Notes: generated by a model not told the origin, from the sequence alone. Positions 1-6,308 are shown, numbered from the stretch's first letter. The stretch: DNA of 11,452 bases from Phycisphaerales bacterium UBA1845 (GCA_002338715.1 DDIR01000113.1:1-11452); one strand, 5' to 3'. Program-made: numbers and translations.

Positions 1-6
1 CGGTTT

Positions 7-46
7 TGGGATAGCCTCTAGTCGCAGGCTACGATATGCAATCCCA
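7..46. repeat. Nested inverted-repeat hairpin downstream of purU
   Basis: TGGGA (7-11) pairs with TCCCA (42-46), and inside it TAGCCT (12-17) pairs with AGGCTA (26-31), leaving an 8-base loop and a 10-base bulge on one side. It lies about 100 bases beyond the purU stop, in a stretch (1-146) with no convincing gene. There is no T-tract, so it is not a clear terminator. A shorter pair, AGCCGC (123-128) with GCGGCT (143-148), sits right at the purU stop. This could be a dispersed palindromic repeat, but only one copy is visible. Confidence 0.35.
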
Positions 47-146
47 CTGACAACCCGGTTTTGTTCGCGTGATCTTTGTACGATTTGAATCGACGAAGGT
101 TTCGAGGAAGTTCGTGCTTATCAGCCGCAGGCCTGCAACATCGCGG

Positions 147-1004
147 CTAATCGAAGACAATCGTGCGGTTTTGGTGGACGAGGATTTTGTCTTCGACGTG
201 TAACCTGACAGCGGAAGCGAGCACGGTGCGCTCGAGGTCGCGACCTTTTCGGACCAGGTCGTCCACGGCGTCGCGATGATTGATACGGACCGTGTCCTGC
301 GCAATGATCGGACCGGCATCCAGGTCCGTGGTGACATAGTGGGCGGTCGCGCCTACAACTTTCACCCCGCGCATGTGCGCCTGATGATAGGGGCGTCCAC
401 CCGCAAAGGCGGGAAGGAAGCTGTGGTGGATGTTGATGATGCGCGACGGCAGTTGATTGACCACATTTGCAGTGAGGATCTGCATGTAGCGCGCGAGCAC
501 AACGAAATCGATGCGGTACTCCTCGAGCAGTTGCAGCAGGCGCTCTTCCTGCTTGTCCTTGTTGGACTTCGTGATCGGCAGCGTGAAGCTGGTGATGCCC
601 TGCGATTCGAGATAGTCGGACCAGTCAGGGTGATTGCTGACCACCAGCGGCACGTCGACGTCCAGTTCACCGCAGCGCTTGCGATAGAGCAGATCCTGCA
701 GGCAGTGATCCTGCTTGCTGACCATGATCGCCATCCGCTTGCGATCGGTCGAATAGGCGATGCGCCAGTCCATCGCGAATCGCTGAGCCACCGGCTTCCA
801 GGCGTCTTCGAACTCGTCGCGCGACAGGTCCATCCCTTCCGACTCAAACTCCAACCGCATGCAGAACGCACCGTCTGCCGGATCGCTGTGCTGGTCGGCT
901 TCTAGGATGTTGGCGTGATGCTCTGCCAGAAACCCCGTTGCGGCTGCGATGATACCTGTCGAGTCGGGACACCAGATGAGCAGTCTTGCGGTGGCTGGCT
1001 TCAT
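147..1004 (-). CDS. purU: Formyltetrahydrofolate deformylase (PurU)
   Basis: The 285-residue product should hydrolyse 10-formyl-tetrahydrofolate to formate and tetrahydrofolate in the cytosol, balancing the one-carbon pool and feeding formate to purine synthesis. Residues 7-85 form an N-terminal ACT domain (LLIWCPDSTGIIA start). Residues about 88-270 are a formyltransferase fold with the catalytic set N191, H193 (NIHHSFLPAF) and D229 (LDAGPII). The length matches the family (about 280). The start at 1004 is chosen because the ACT domain begins just after it; its ATG overlaps the TGA of dat (ATGA, 4 bases), which indicates translational coupling with dat. A longer frame back to 1055 adds 17 residues unlike the family. 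Family assignment is firm. Linkage to a D-amino-acid gene is context only. Confidence 0.95.
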   Translation of the reverse strand: MKPATARLLIWCPDSTGIIAAATGFLAEHHANILEADQHSDPADGAFCMRLEFESEGMDLSRDEFEDAWKPVAQRFAMDWRIAYSTDRKRMAIMVSKQDHCLQDLLYRKRCGELDVDVPLVVSNHPDWSDYLESQGITSFTLPITKSNKDKQEERLLQLLEEYRIDFVVLARYMQILTANVVNQLPSRIINIHHSFLPAFAGGRPYHQAHMRGVKVVGATAHYVTTDLDAGPIIAQDTVRINHRDAVDDLVRKGRDLERTVLASAVRLHVEDKILVHQNRTIVFD

Positions 1005-1873
1005 GCGGTCACCGATCCATGGGTATTCGCAGGCATCGCTGATTTCGGAAAGCATTCGAGCAGTCGCTTGCCGAGCGGACCGGGTTTGCCGCCACCGATG
1101 GGTTGATCGTCCACCCGACGGGCCGGCAGCACGTCGATCGATGAACTGGTGATGAACACTTCGTCAGCCGACAGCAGTTCGGTCTTGCTAATGGAGCGCT
1201 CTTCGCAGGGGATGTTGGCATTGCGGGCAGATTCGAGCAGATGACCGCGGGTGATGCCATGCAAAATACGCGTATCTGCCGGCGGGGTGATCAGCGTACC
1301 GCCCGACACGATAAAGACATTCGCGCAGCTCGTTTCCAAAACTTCATAGTCCGCCGTCAGGATGATCGCGTCGAAAAATCCGCGCTGCTTTGCCGCGTTC
1401 TTGATCATGATGTTGGCCAGCAGGGCGATCGACTTGATGCTGCAGTGAACCCAGCGGGTGTCCGCCACCGTTTCGAGATCGATGCCCGTCTCGCGAAGAG
1501 CCGGGGCGATGATCGGTTTGCGTTTGAACGTCATCACGAGGTTGGGCGTCATGTTGGCGGCATAGGCGTGTTCGCGCGACGCGATGCCCCGCGTGATCTG
1601 CATGTAGATCATCACATCTTGATAACCGCACCGGGCGATGCCGTCGCGAATCAGATCGTCAAGCCCCAACGTCGCGCAGTCCAGTCCCAGCCCGATGCCG
1701 TCGGCGCTTCGTTGCAGACGGGCGAGATGCTCATCAAGCAGAAACGGTACGCCGCCATGCGCGACGATGACTTCATACACCCCATCTGCGAATTGATACC
1801 CGCGGTCTTCGATCGGAACGACCGCGTCAGCCAGGTCCATGAACGACCCGTTGATACATGCAATGTCTGCCAT
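1001..1873 (-). CDS. dat: D-amino-acid aminotransferase (fold-type IV PLP enzyme)
   Basis: The product has 290 residues and belongs to the branched-chain/D-amino-acid/aminodeoxychorismate-lyase class IV family. K147 (CSIKS) is the expected Schiff-base lysine and E180 (VLETSCANVF) the cofactor-nitrogen glutamate. Y33 (GVYEV), R100 and H102 (TRGIASREH) match the carboxylate trap of Bacillus D-alanine aminotransferase (Y31, R98, H100), which points to D- rather than L-substrates. The usual E-G-S-S-x-N motif reads E-T-S-C-A-N here, and FP after the RxH motif is missing. The expected reaction is D-Ala plus 2-oxoglutarate to pyruvate plus D-Glu, a precursor of peptidoglycan. The start at 1873 is chosen from family length; GAGG/AGGA lies 5-12 bases upstream. 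The frame stays open to 2113, but that stretch has no homologous look. It is divergent from alr and overlaps purU by 4 bases. Confidence 0.88.
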   Translation of the reverse strand: MADIACINGSFMDLADAVVPIEDRGYQFADGVYEVIVAHGGVPFLLDEHLARLQRSADGIGLGLDCATLGLDDLIRDGIARCGYQDVMIYMQITRGIASREHAYAANMTPNLVMTFKRKPIIAPALRETGIDLETVADTRWVHCSIKSIALLANIMIKNAAKQRGFFDAIILTADYEVLETSCANVFIVSGGTLITPPADTRILHGITRGHLLESARNANIPCEERSISKTELLSADEVFITSSSIDVLPARRVDDQPIGGGKPGPLGKRLLECFPKSAMPANTHGSVTA

Positions 1874-2091
1874 TGATCCTGCCTCAACTCCTCGGATGCC
1901 AACCATTCGAATACCCTTCGCCGAATGATTCATCCCGTGAATTATTCTTTCGACAGCATACAGAAATCGCCGCAAGAAATCATGTTGACGCCAAGCCTGC
2001 CGGTTCGATGATGATCCAGGGAAACGGGATGCGGTCCGCCCCGGTTCGAACCCTGGATTCACGCCAACCCGTCTGATGGATTCGCCGCACG
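1874..2091. promoter_or_regulatory. Divergent dat/alr intergenic region with weak promoter candidates
   Basis: This 218-base gap must hold promoters for both dat-purU (minus) and alr (plus). Toward alr, TTGACG (1985-1990) matches five of six bases of a -35 box, followed after 19 bases by GATGAT, a poor -10. Toward dat, the complement of 1941-1946 reads AATAAT, a possible -10 with no good -35. A tRNA T-arm-like string, GGTTCGAACC (2043-2052), is present but no full cloverleaf forms. Confidence 0.25.
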
Positions 2092-3396
2092 ATGCCCGAC
2101 ACCGATCGCACAATCCAAGATCGCACGATCAAACCTGCGAGCCCCGTCCATCCGCATTCGATGGGCCTCAGGCGCGGTTTGCCGATCACCGCCGGTGTGT
2201 CTCAGTTGGCCCAGACCGCCCGGGATCGTGTCGCTTCGCCCCAGACCTTCGGTCACCTGATCGCCGAGATCGACCTGTCGGCCATCCGTTGGAATATCGA
2301 CGTTCTGCGTTCATTCATCCCACCCGAATGTCGATTCTGCGTCGCGGTCAAAGCCAACGCCTACGGGCACGGGCTCGAGGTGGTGCTGCCAACGCTGGCT
2401 GACGCAAAGGTGGACATGATCGCGGTGGCTACCGTCACCGAAGCCAGGCAAGCCCGCGAACTCGGCTGGCTACGTCCGATCCTGCTGATGGGGACGGAGC
2501 TGAGCATCTACCACGGTTCGCTCAAACGCGAGGTAGCCGAGTGGCTGGTGCGAAACGGGATTCGCATCACGCTGCTATCGCCGGATGATTTGCAGGTGGT
2601 CAGCGATGCGGCCCGCGCGGTTGAGATGCCGGCGATGATTCATCTGAAACTCGACAGCGGCTTGTCGCGCATGGGCGTGGACGAAACGTCGCTGCTGAAT
2701 CTGATCGACAGCTTGGAGCAAGACGGTTGCGTCGTCATCGATGGCATCTACACGCACTTCGCGTCAGCCGACGATCGGGGTTGCGCGTTTGCGATGCAGC
2801 AGTTGCGACGGTTCACGCAGTTTGCCGATTCGCTTCGAAGTCGGTTGCCGATGATGCCCACGGTCCATGCGGCCAACTCCGCGGCGATCGTGAACATGAG
2901 CGGTTCGCATCTGGACATGGTGCGGCCGGGGATCGGCGTCTATGGATATCAAACCACGCCGATGGATCAACAGCGCATCGACCTGCGGGCATCGATGCGC
3001 GTCGTCAGTTCGATCATGCTGGTCAAACGCGTGTCAGAAGGCAGCGATGTGGGGTATGGCCGCAGCTTTCGAACCAAGCGCGAGTCGGTGCTCGGTGTGA
3101 TTCCGATCGGCTATGCGGATGGACTGGATCGCCGCCTGTCGAACAAAGGGTTCGTCACGGTCTGCGGTGAGCTGGCCCCGATCGTGGGCAAGATCAGCAT
3201 GGATCAGACCATCGTCGACCTGACCGACATCACAGCAAGACACAACGTCCAAGCCGGCAGCCAAGCCGTCATCATCGACAACAACCCCAAAGCCCCCAAC
3301 AGCGTAGAAGCCATGGCCCGCCAGCTAGACACCATCCCCTACGAAATAGTGACCTCCATAAGCCCAAGAGTAACCCGATTGGCCAAGAAGCCATAA
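2092..3396 (+). CDS. alr: Alanine racemase
   Basis: The 434-residue product is a fold-type III PLP enzyme that interconverts L-Ala and D-Ala for peptidoglycan. K87 in AVKANAYGHG binds PLP. Y322 in DVGYGRSF is the opposite catalytic base. R193 (DSGLSRMG) and H223 (THFASAD) are the cofactor contacts, and M370-D371 (GKISMDQT) belongs to the substrate site. Typical Alr proteins have about 370 residues with the lysine near residue 40, so this one carries about 45-50 extra N-terminal residues, rich in R, T and P. The true start may therefore be ATG 2161 or TTG 2206; none of the three has a clear Shine-Dalgarno, and 2092 is simply the longest. The last 55 codons are strongly A+C-rich on the coding strand, unlike the rest. 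It is divergent from dat, and a 194-base repeat begins 42 bases after its stop. Confidence 0.95.
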   Translation: MPDTDRTIQDRTIKPASPVHPHSMGLRRGLPITAGVSQLAQTARDRVASPQTFGHLIAEIDLSAIRWNIDVLRSFIPPECRFCVAVKANAYGHGLEVVLPTLADAKVDMIAVATVTEARQARELGWLRPILLMGTELSIYHGSLKREVAEWLVRNGIRITLLSPDDLQVVSDAARAVEMPAMIHLKLDSGLSRMGVDETSLLNLIDSLEQDGCVVIDGIYTHFASADDRGCAFAMQQLRRFTQFADSLRSRLPMMPTVHAANSAAIVNMSGSHLDMVRPGIGVYGYQTTPMDQQRIDLRASMRVVSSIMLVKRVSEGSDVGYGRSFRTKRESVLGVIPIGYADGLDRRLSNKGFVTVCGELAPIVGKISMDQTIVDLTDITARHNVQAGSQAVIIDNNPKAPNSVEAMARQLDTIPYEIVTSISPRVTRLAKKP

Positions 3397-3438
3397 GCGA
3401 TCCAAAGCGACCATCCGCTATCTGCGACGATGCAAAAA

Positions 3439-3632
3439 GGGTGGCCCACCTCCTTCCGGAGGTGGGGGAGGCGATGATCCCCGTCGTGCCGCCCCCGCCG
3501 ATTTCACTTGCTCCGTTCGCTATCACTATATAATCACGATGAAGTGACGCGGGGGAGTTCTATATCATGAGTATTCGTCTGCCGCATGAACGTTGATCAT
3601 CGACTCCCCCATGTTCGAAGAACATGGGCCAC
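3439..3632 (+). repeat. 194-base structured repeat, copy 1 (hairpin-bounded, MITE/BIME-like)
   Basis: This is the first of two direct copies 974 bases apart; by hand alignment they differ at 15 of 194 positions with no indels. It opens with a plus-oriented hairpin (stem CCCACCTCC 3445-3453 with GGAGGTGGG 3458-3466, loop TTCC) preceded by GGGTGG. It closes with an inverted hairpin (CCCATGTTC 3608-3616 with GAACATGGG 3620-3628, loop GAA) followed by CCAC. The ends are thus GTGGCCCA and TGGGCCAC. Inside, CCCCCG (3493-3498) plus TCACTT (3504-3509) can pair with AAGTGA plus CGGGGG (3542-3555). Alternatively GGGGGAGT (3551-3558) pairs with ACTCCCCC (3603-3610). Two short ORFs are conserved in both copies: 3474-3533 (19 codons, after GGAGGTGGGGGAGG) and 3567-3596 (9 codons, after GGGGGAG). 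No transposase is nearby. Confidence 0.9.
3508..3534 (+). promoter_or_regulatory. Possible sigma70-type promoter inside repeat copy 1
   Basis: TATAAT at 3529-3534 is an exact -10 consensus. TTGCTC at 3508-3513 is a weak -35 at 15-base spacing. Transcription would start near 3541 and read through the second micro-ORF and the closing hairpin into the DUF4304-like gene. TATAAT is preserved in copy 2. Confidence 0.3.
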
Positions 3633-3690
3633 GCGTCCAAGGGCTTCGGATCGCTGGCACCAGCAAGATCCTTTAGGGGCCGGAAAACCA

Positions 3691-4350
3691 ATGACACCAA
3701 ATCAGGCTGAACAATTCCTGGACAGATTCCTGTCCCGCATAGTCTCATCGCTCGGCTTTAGTCGCATAACGGACGGAAGGTACGGGCGTCCGGAGCACGA
3801 TGCGACCGCAATTCTGTCCTTCCCGTTTCGCTTCTCCGGCCATGGGGTCGGTGTCTTCACGATTTGGGTCGCTTTGCGTTTCGAATCGGTGGCGCGATGG
3901 CTCGACGATGGTAGCGGGTCCGTTGCTGATCCGACCACCCTCAAGCCCGTCCATTTCCTGCACGAGGTCAAGAACCTCGTTGAGTGGAAGTTCTCGAACG
4001 CCGAGGATCTTGAGAGTTCGCGGGAGGCGGTTCTGGACGAGTTGAGCAATTACGCGTTGCCGTTCGTCGAGCGCTACTCCAAGCTGGCCGAGCTTCGCAA
4101 GGCGCTCGAATCTCCCAACAAACAGGACTGGATCGATGCCGGCCTGAACGTGGACACGCGGGTGACGACGCTAGCGGCGATCCAGATGGTCGAAGGCGAC
4201 AAAGCCGGTGCGATTAAGACGTTGGACGGCGGGATCAAATCCCTGGGAGAATCGTTGACTGATAAGCCGGAGGCGTTGCGCCGGATCGAGTTTCGAAAGC
4301 GGAGTCGTGGCATGGAAAACTTACGGAAGCGACTGCTGGCGAACGGCTGA
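3691..4350 (+). CDS. DUF4304-like protein of unknown function
   Basis: The product has 219 residues and no signal peptide or membrane segment. The first 130 residues resemble the DUF4304 layout: an N-terminal helix ending in LGFSRI (21-26), a charged/aromatic strand pair around FPFRFSGHGVGVFTIWVALRF (45-64), and YALPFVERYSKLAEL (121-135) recalling the family's 'lP-h-e-k-f-s-d-l' helix. Residues 140-219 are predicted helical and rich in K/R. Family membership is a tentative match from memory. The start at 3691 is chosen because the longer frame (from 3586) lies inside the repeat; AGGGG lies 11 bases upstream of the ATG. A hairpin (3648-3671, GGATC..GATCC with inner GCTG/CAGC) precedes it. The gene is flanked by the two 194-base repeats, so gene plus one repeat forms a 974-base unit. 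Confidence 0.75.
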   Translation: MTPNQAEQFLDRFLSRIVSSLGFSRITDGRYGRPEHDATAILSFPFRFSGHGVGVFTIWVALRFESVARWLDDGSGSVADPTTLKPVHFLHEVKNLVEWKFSNAEDLESSREAVLDELSNYALPFVERYSKLAELRKALESPNKQDWIDAGLNVDTRVTTLAAIQMVEGDKAGAIKTLDGGIKSLGESLTDKPEALRRIEFRKRSRGMENLRKRLLANG

Positions 4351-4412
4351 ATTACCGCACGGAGAACACGGCTTGTAGACATACCAATACGATACGTTCG
4401 TGAACCCCGACA

Positions 4413-4606
4413 GGGTGGCCCACCTCCTTCCGGAGGTGGGGGAGGCGATGATCGGCGTCGTGCAGACCCCGACGATTTCACTTGCCCCAATCGCCATCAC
4501 GATATAATCACGATGAAGTGACGCGGGGGAGTTCTACATCATGAGCATCCGTCTGCCGCATCAACGTTGATCATCGATTCCCCCATGTTCGAAGAACATG
4601 GGCCAC
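4413..4606 (+). repeat. 194-base structured repeat, copy 2
   Basis: This is the second copy of the repeat. Both terminal hairpins are unchanged (CCCACCTCC 4419-4427 with GGAGGTGGG 4432-4440; CCCATGTTC 4582-4590 with GAACATGGG 4594-4602). The inner stem CCCCG/TCACTT with AAGTGA/CGGGG still forms. The alternative stem keeps its pairing through one G-U (GGGGGAGT with ATTCCCCC). The two micro-ORFs remain open, at 4448-4507 and 4541-4570. Most changes fall between 4455 and 4502. It follows the DUF4304-like gene and precedes the next small gene by 33 bases. Confidence 0.9.
4482..4508 (+). promoter_or_regulatory. Possible sigma70-type promoter inside repeat copy 2
   Basis: TATAAT (4503-4508) is preceded at 15-base spacing by TTGCCC (4482-4487), the same arrangement as in copy 1. 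It would drive the small gene starting at 4640. Confidence 0.3.
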
Positions 4607-4639
4607 ACGGCTGTAAGTCTGTTGATTGAGGGGCGAATA

Positions 4640-5044
4640 ATGGCTGACACGTACAGCTTAACATGTTTAAAATGCAATGTTGCGTTGGAGCTTGGTGGAC
4701 TTTTCAGTACTGATGAGAACGGCGTACACGTGGAGGAATTGGAGTCTACCGGAATGAAGGAGAATTCCACGAAGGCTATACACAAGTACGATGAGTTCGT
4801 GGCACGCGCCCTATGCAAGTTCCTGTTGCTTCACAGAAATCATGAATTGCGCTGCATTTCGACCACTGGGGAAGATTACTTTATCGGGACCGATGGTTTC
4901 ATCGCCGACTTGGAAGCTGAAGACCTGGTCAAGACTCTGGTTTCGGCTGAAAGCTTCGACCCGGAAAGCGAGCATTGCGAACTTGAGAGTGAGATCAGGG
5001 ATCGCAAGGCACTCGGGCTGTATACATCGCGACCCCAAGTCTGA
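4640..5044 (+). CDS. Hypothetical small protein with CxxC motif
   Basis: The product has 134 residues, is acidic overall, and has no signal peptide or membrane helix. I do not recognise the family. C9 and C12 (TCLKC) could be half of a zinc knuckle, with further cysteines at 59, 72 and 113 but no second CxxC. Residues 50-66 look like an amphipathic helix (YDEFVARALCKFLLLHR). The ATG at 4640 has GAGGGG six bases upstream, a good ribosome binding site; an earlier in-frame ATG at 4598 lies inside the repeat hairpin and is rejected. The last four residues (RPQV) and the stop codon come from the downstream REP-like hairpin, so the native C-terminus may have been replaced when that hairpin arrived. 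The gene lies between repeat copy 2 and the TIR gene on the same strand. Confidence 0.7.
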   Translation: MADTYSLTCLKCNVALELGGLFSTDENGVHVEELESTGMKENSTKAIHKYDEFVARALCKFLLLHRNHELRCISTTGEDYFIGTDGFIADLEAEDLVKTLVSAESFDPESEHCELESEIRDRKALGLYTSRPQV

Positions 5045-5060
5045 AAACTTGGGCTACCCG
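5031..5060 (-). repeat. REP-like hairpin R5
   Basis: The stem CCCAAGT (5034-5040) pairs perfectly with ACTTGGG (5047-5053), with loop CTGAAA. Read on the minus strand it begins CGGGTAGCCCA, matching the tail of the other hairpins (GGGTGGCCCA) with A for G. It overlaps the 3' end and stop codon (5042-5044) of the preceding gene. It could also weaken transcription into the TIR gene. The gap that follows (5061-5210) has no gene; it holds a weak TTGCTT-17-TATATG promoter candidate (about 5090-5118) and a short dyad, ATGGT..ACCAT. Confidence 0.8.
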
Positions 5061-5210
5061 GCCGAGTGAAATCTAACGCGAGCAAAGTTGCTTGACTTAT
5101 ACAAGGATGGTATATGCCACCATATGGTTAGTCGAATCCCATTGATGGCTGCGGTGGCGTGGTCGCGACAGAGAATTTCTAATTCAACAGTATGAGCGAA
5201 GGGTAAAGAG

Positions 5211-6272
5211 ATGGCTGACGAGATGCCAAAGAAGGATAGCGCTGATGACCGCCGAACATCAAAGTCAAAACAGACTCTCATATTCATAAGCCATGATACG
5301 CGCGACGCAGCATTGGCGGAGTGCTTCAGTAAATTACTCAGCAGTGTTAGCGCTGGTGTCCTGAAATCCTTTCGGTCGTCAGATCGTAAGGGAAGCCAGG
5401 GCATCGAATACGGTGTGGAATGGTATCCCGAATTGATGTCACAACTCGAATCCGCTTCTGACGTCGTTTGTCTTCTCACAAAACATAGTCTGGACCGCCC
5501 GTGGATTCTGTATGAAGCGGGTGTCGCGAAGGGAAAGTTGGATACACCAGTATATGGGGTCGCGCTCGGCATTCCGCTTCGGAAGGCCAACACGGGACCG
5601 TTCGCACAATTCCAAAACTGTGACGACAATGATGACTCATTGACCAAATTGGTCATGCAGTTGCTTGCCCGCATCCCAGATGCAGAACCAGACCGGGAAG
5701 CCATTCTAACACAAGTTACATCGTTCAAGACTCGCATTGCAGAGGCACTAGATGCTCCTGCGGCTGGTCCAGAATATCAACAACCGATGGACGACTCGAC
5801 GGTTGCGAAACTCTTTGAAGAAGTCAAAGTAATGTTTCAAGACCTCCCGTCGCGCCTCAGTTTGCAACTCGAAGGGCATCCACTTCGGATACGCCGCATG
5901 AGGCACAGAAGCCATCCAAGAATGTTGGAAGATTTTGAGAGCATGCTCGAACCACATGTTGGGCCACTTGGACTACTGTTGCTCGCGAGCCGACTTCGGA
6001 AGGAATTGCCGTGGATCTACGACATTGCTGTGGAAGTACATAGGACGATTCAAAGGGGAGACTTTGACGGGGCGCGACCAACAGTTGAGTCTTTTCATCG
6101 GATTCTAATGCATCTAAGCCATGGCCCCTTTATACATGAATTGGTCGATAGTAAGACCGAGTACATTTACGTGCGCGAATGTGTGTCCGCGTTAGAAGAC
6201 TATTGTAATCGTCATTTGGCTGCATTCCTAAACGAAGATTATCGTGGACGGCGCACACATGGCGATGAGTGA
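5211..6272 (+). CDS. TIR-domain protein, candidate NADase defence effector
   Basis: The product has 353 residues and is soluble. Residues 21-125 form a bacterial TIR domain of the TIR_2 type: TLIFISHDTRD (box 1, 22-32), the region after SSDRKGSQG (57-64) as the BB-loop side, ASDVVCLLTKHSL (82-94), and RPWILYEAGVAKG (96-108). E102 is the expected catalytic glutamate of NAD-cleaving TIR domains. PVYGVALG (113-120) and GPFAQFQ (129-135) are the usual next strand and loop. Residues 150-353 match nothing I know; they look mostly helical (LEDFESMLE, GLLLLASRLRKELPWIYDIAVEVHRTI) and could be the sensor or oligomerisation part. The ATG at 5211 has GAAGGG seven bases upstream. Codon use is more A+T-rich than in alr or kdsD, consistent with transfer. 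No ThsA, SAVED, STING or Argonaute partner is visible, so any defence role is inference. Confidence 0.85.
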   Translation: MADEMPKKDSADDRRTSKSKQTLIFISHDTRDAALAECFSKLLSSVSAGVLKSFRSSDRKGSQGIEYGVEWYPELMSQLESASDVVCLLTKHSLDRPWILYEAGVAKGKLDTPVYGVALGIPLRKANTGPFAQFQNCDDNDDSLTKLVMQLLARIPDAEPDREAILTQVTSFKTRIAEALDAPAAGPEYQQPMDDSTVAKLFEEVKVMFQDLPSRLSLQLEGHPLRIRRMRHRSHPRMLEDFESMLEPHVGPLGLLLLASRLRKELPWIYDIAVEVHRTIQRGDFDGARPTVESFHRILMHLSHGPFIHELVDSKTEYIYVRECVSALEDYCNRHLAAFLNEDYRGRRTHGDE

Positions 6273-6280
6273 AATACTAA

Positions 6281-6308
6281 AGGAGGGGCAACCTTTCAAG
6301 GTTGGGTG
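6281..6308 (+). promoter_or_regulatory. Strong Shine-Dalgarno followed by a small hairpin and GTG
   Basis: AGGAGG (6281-6286) lies nine bases after the TIR stop. It is followed by the perfect dyad CAACCT-TTCA-AGGTTG (6289-6304) and then GTG (6306). If the dyad folds, the GTG sits close behind the ribosome binding site. That frame runs into the next gene (6438-6758), adding 44 N-terminal residues partly encoded by the REP-like hairpin. Confidence 0.35.

Noticed and set aside
276..905. 209-residue plus-strand frame inside purU, and the similar 1241-1876 frame inside dat
   Set aside because: Both are antisense to genes with clear catalytic motifs and have no domain of their own, as expected in G+C-rich DNA.
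1936..2066. tRNA-like pieces: CGTGAAT (1936-1942) could pair with ATTCACG (2057-2063) next to a T-arm-like CCCGG-TTCGAAC-CCTGG, and TTCT/AGAA sits where a D-stem would
   Set aside because: The span is 128 bases, the T-stem has a mismatch, the D-loop lacks GG, no anticodon arm forms and the discriminator/CCA is misplaced. Chance or a decayed fragment.
3445..3470. Rho-independent terminator for alr
   Set aside because: The stem is strong but no T-run follows, and the identical hairpin recurs at 4419 as part of the repeat.
3586..3690. Longer N-terminus for the DUF4304-like gene (and likewise 4598-4639 for the next gene)
   Set aside because: The added codons lie in the repeat and its hairpin; good alternative starts follow directly.
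3439..4606. CRISPR array or integron attC sites
   Set aside because: Only two copies 974 bases apart with a gene between, no short regular spacers, and no GTTRRRY/RYYYAAC core sites or integrase.
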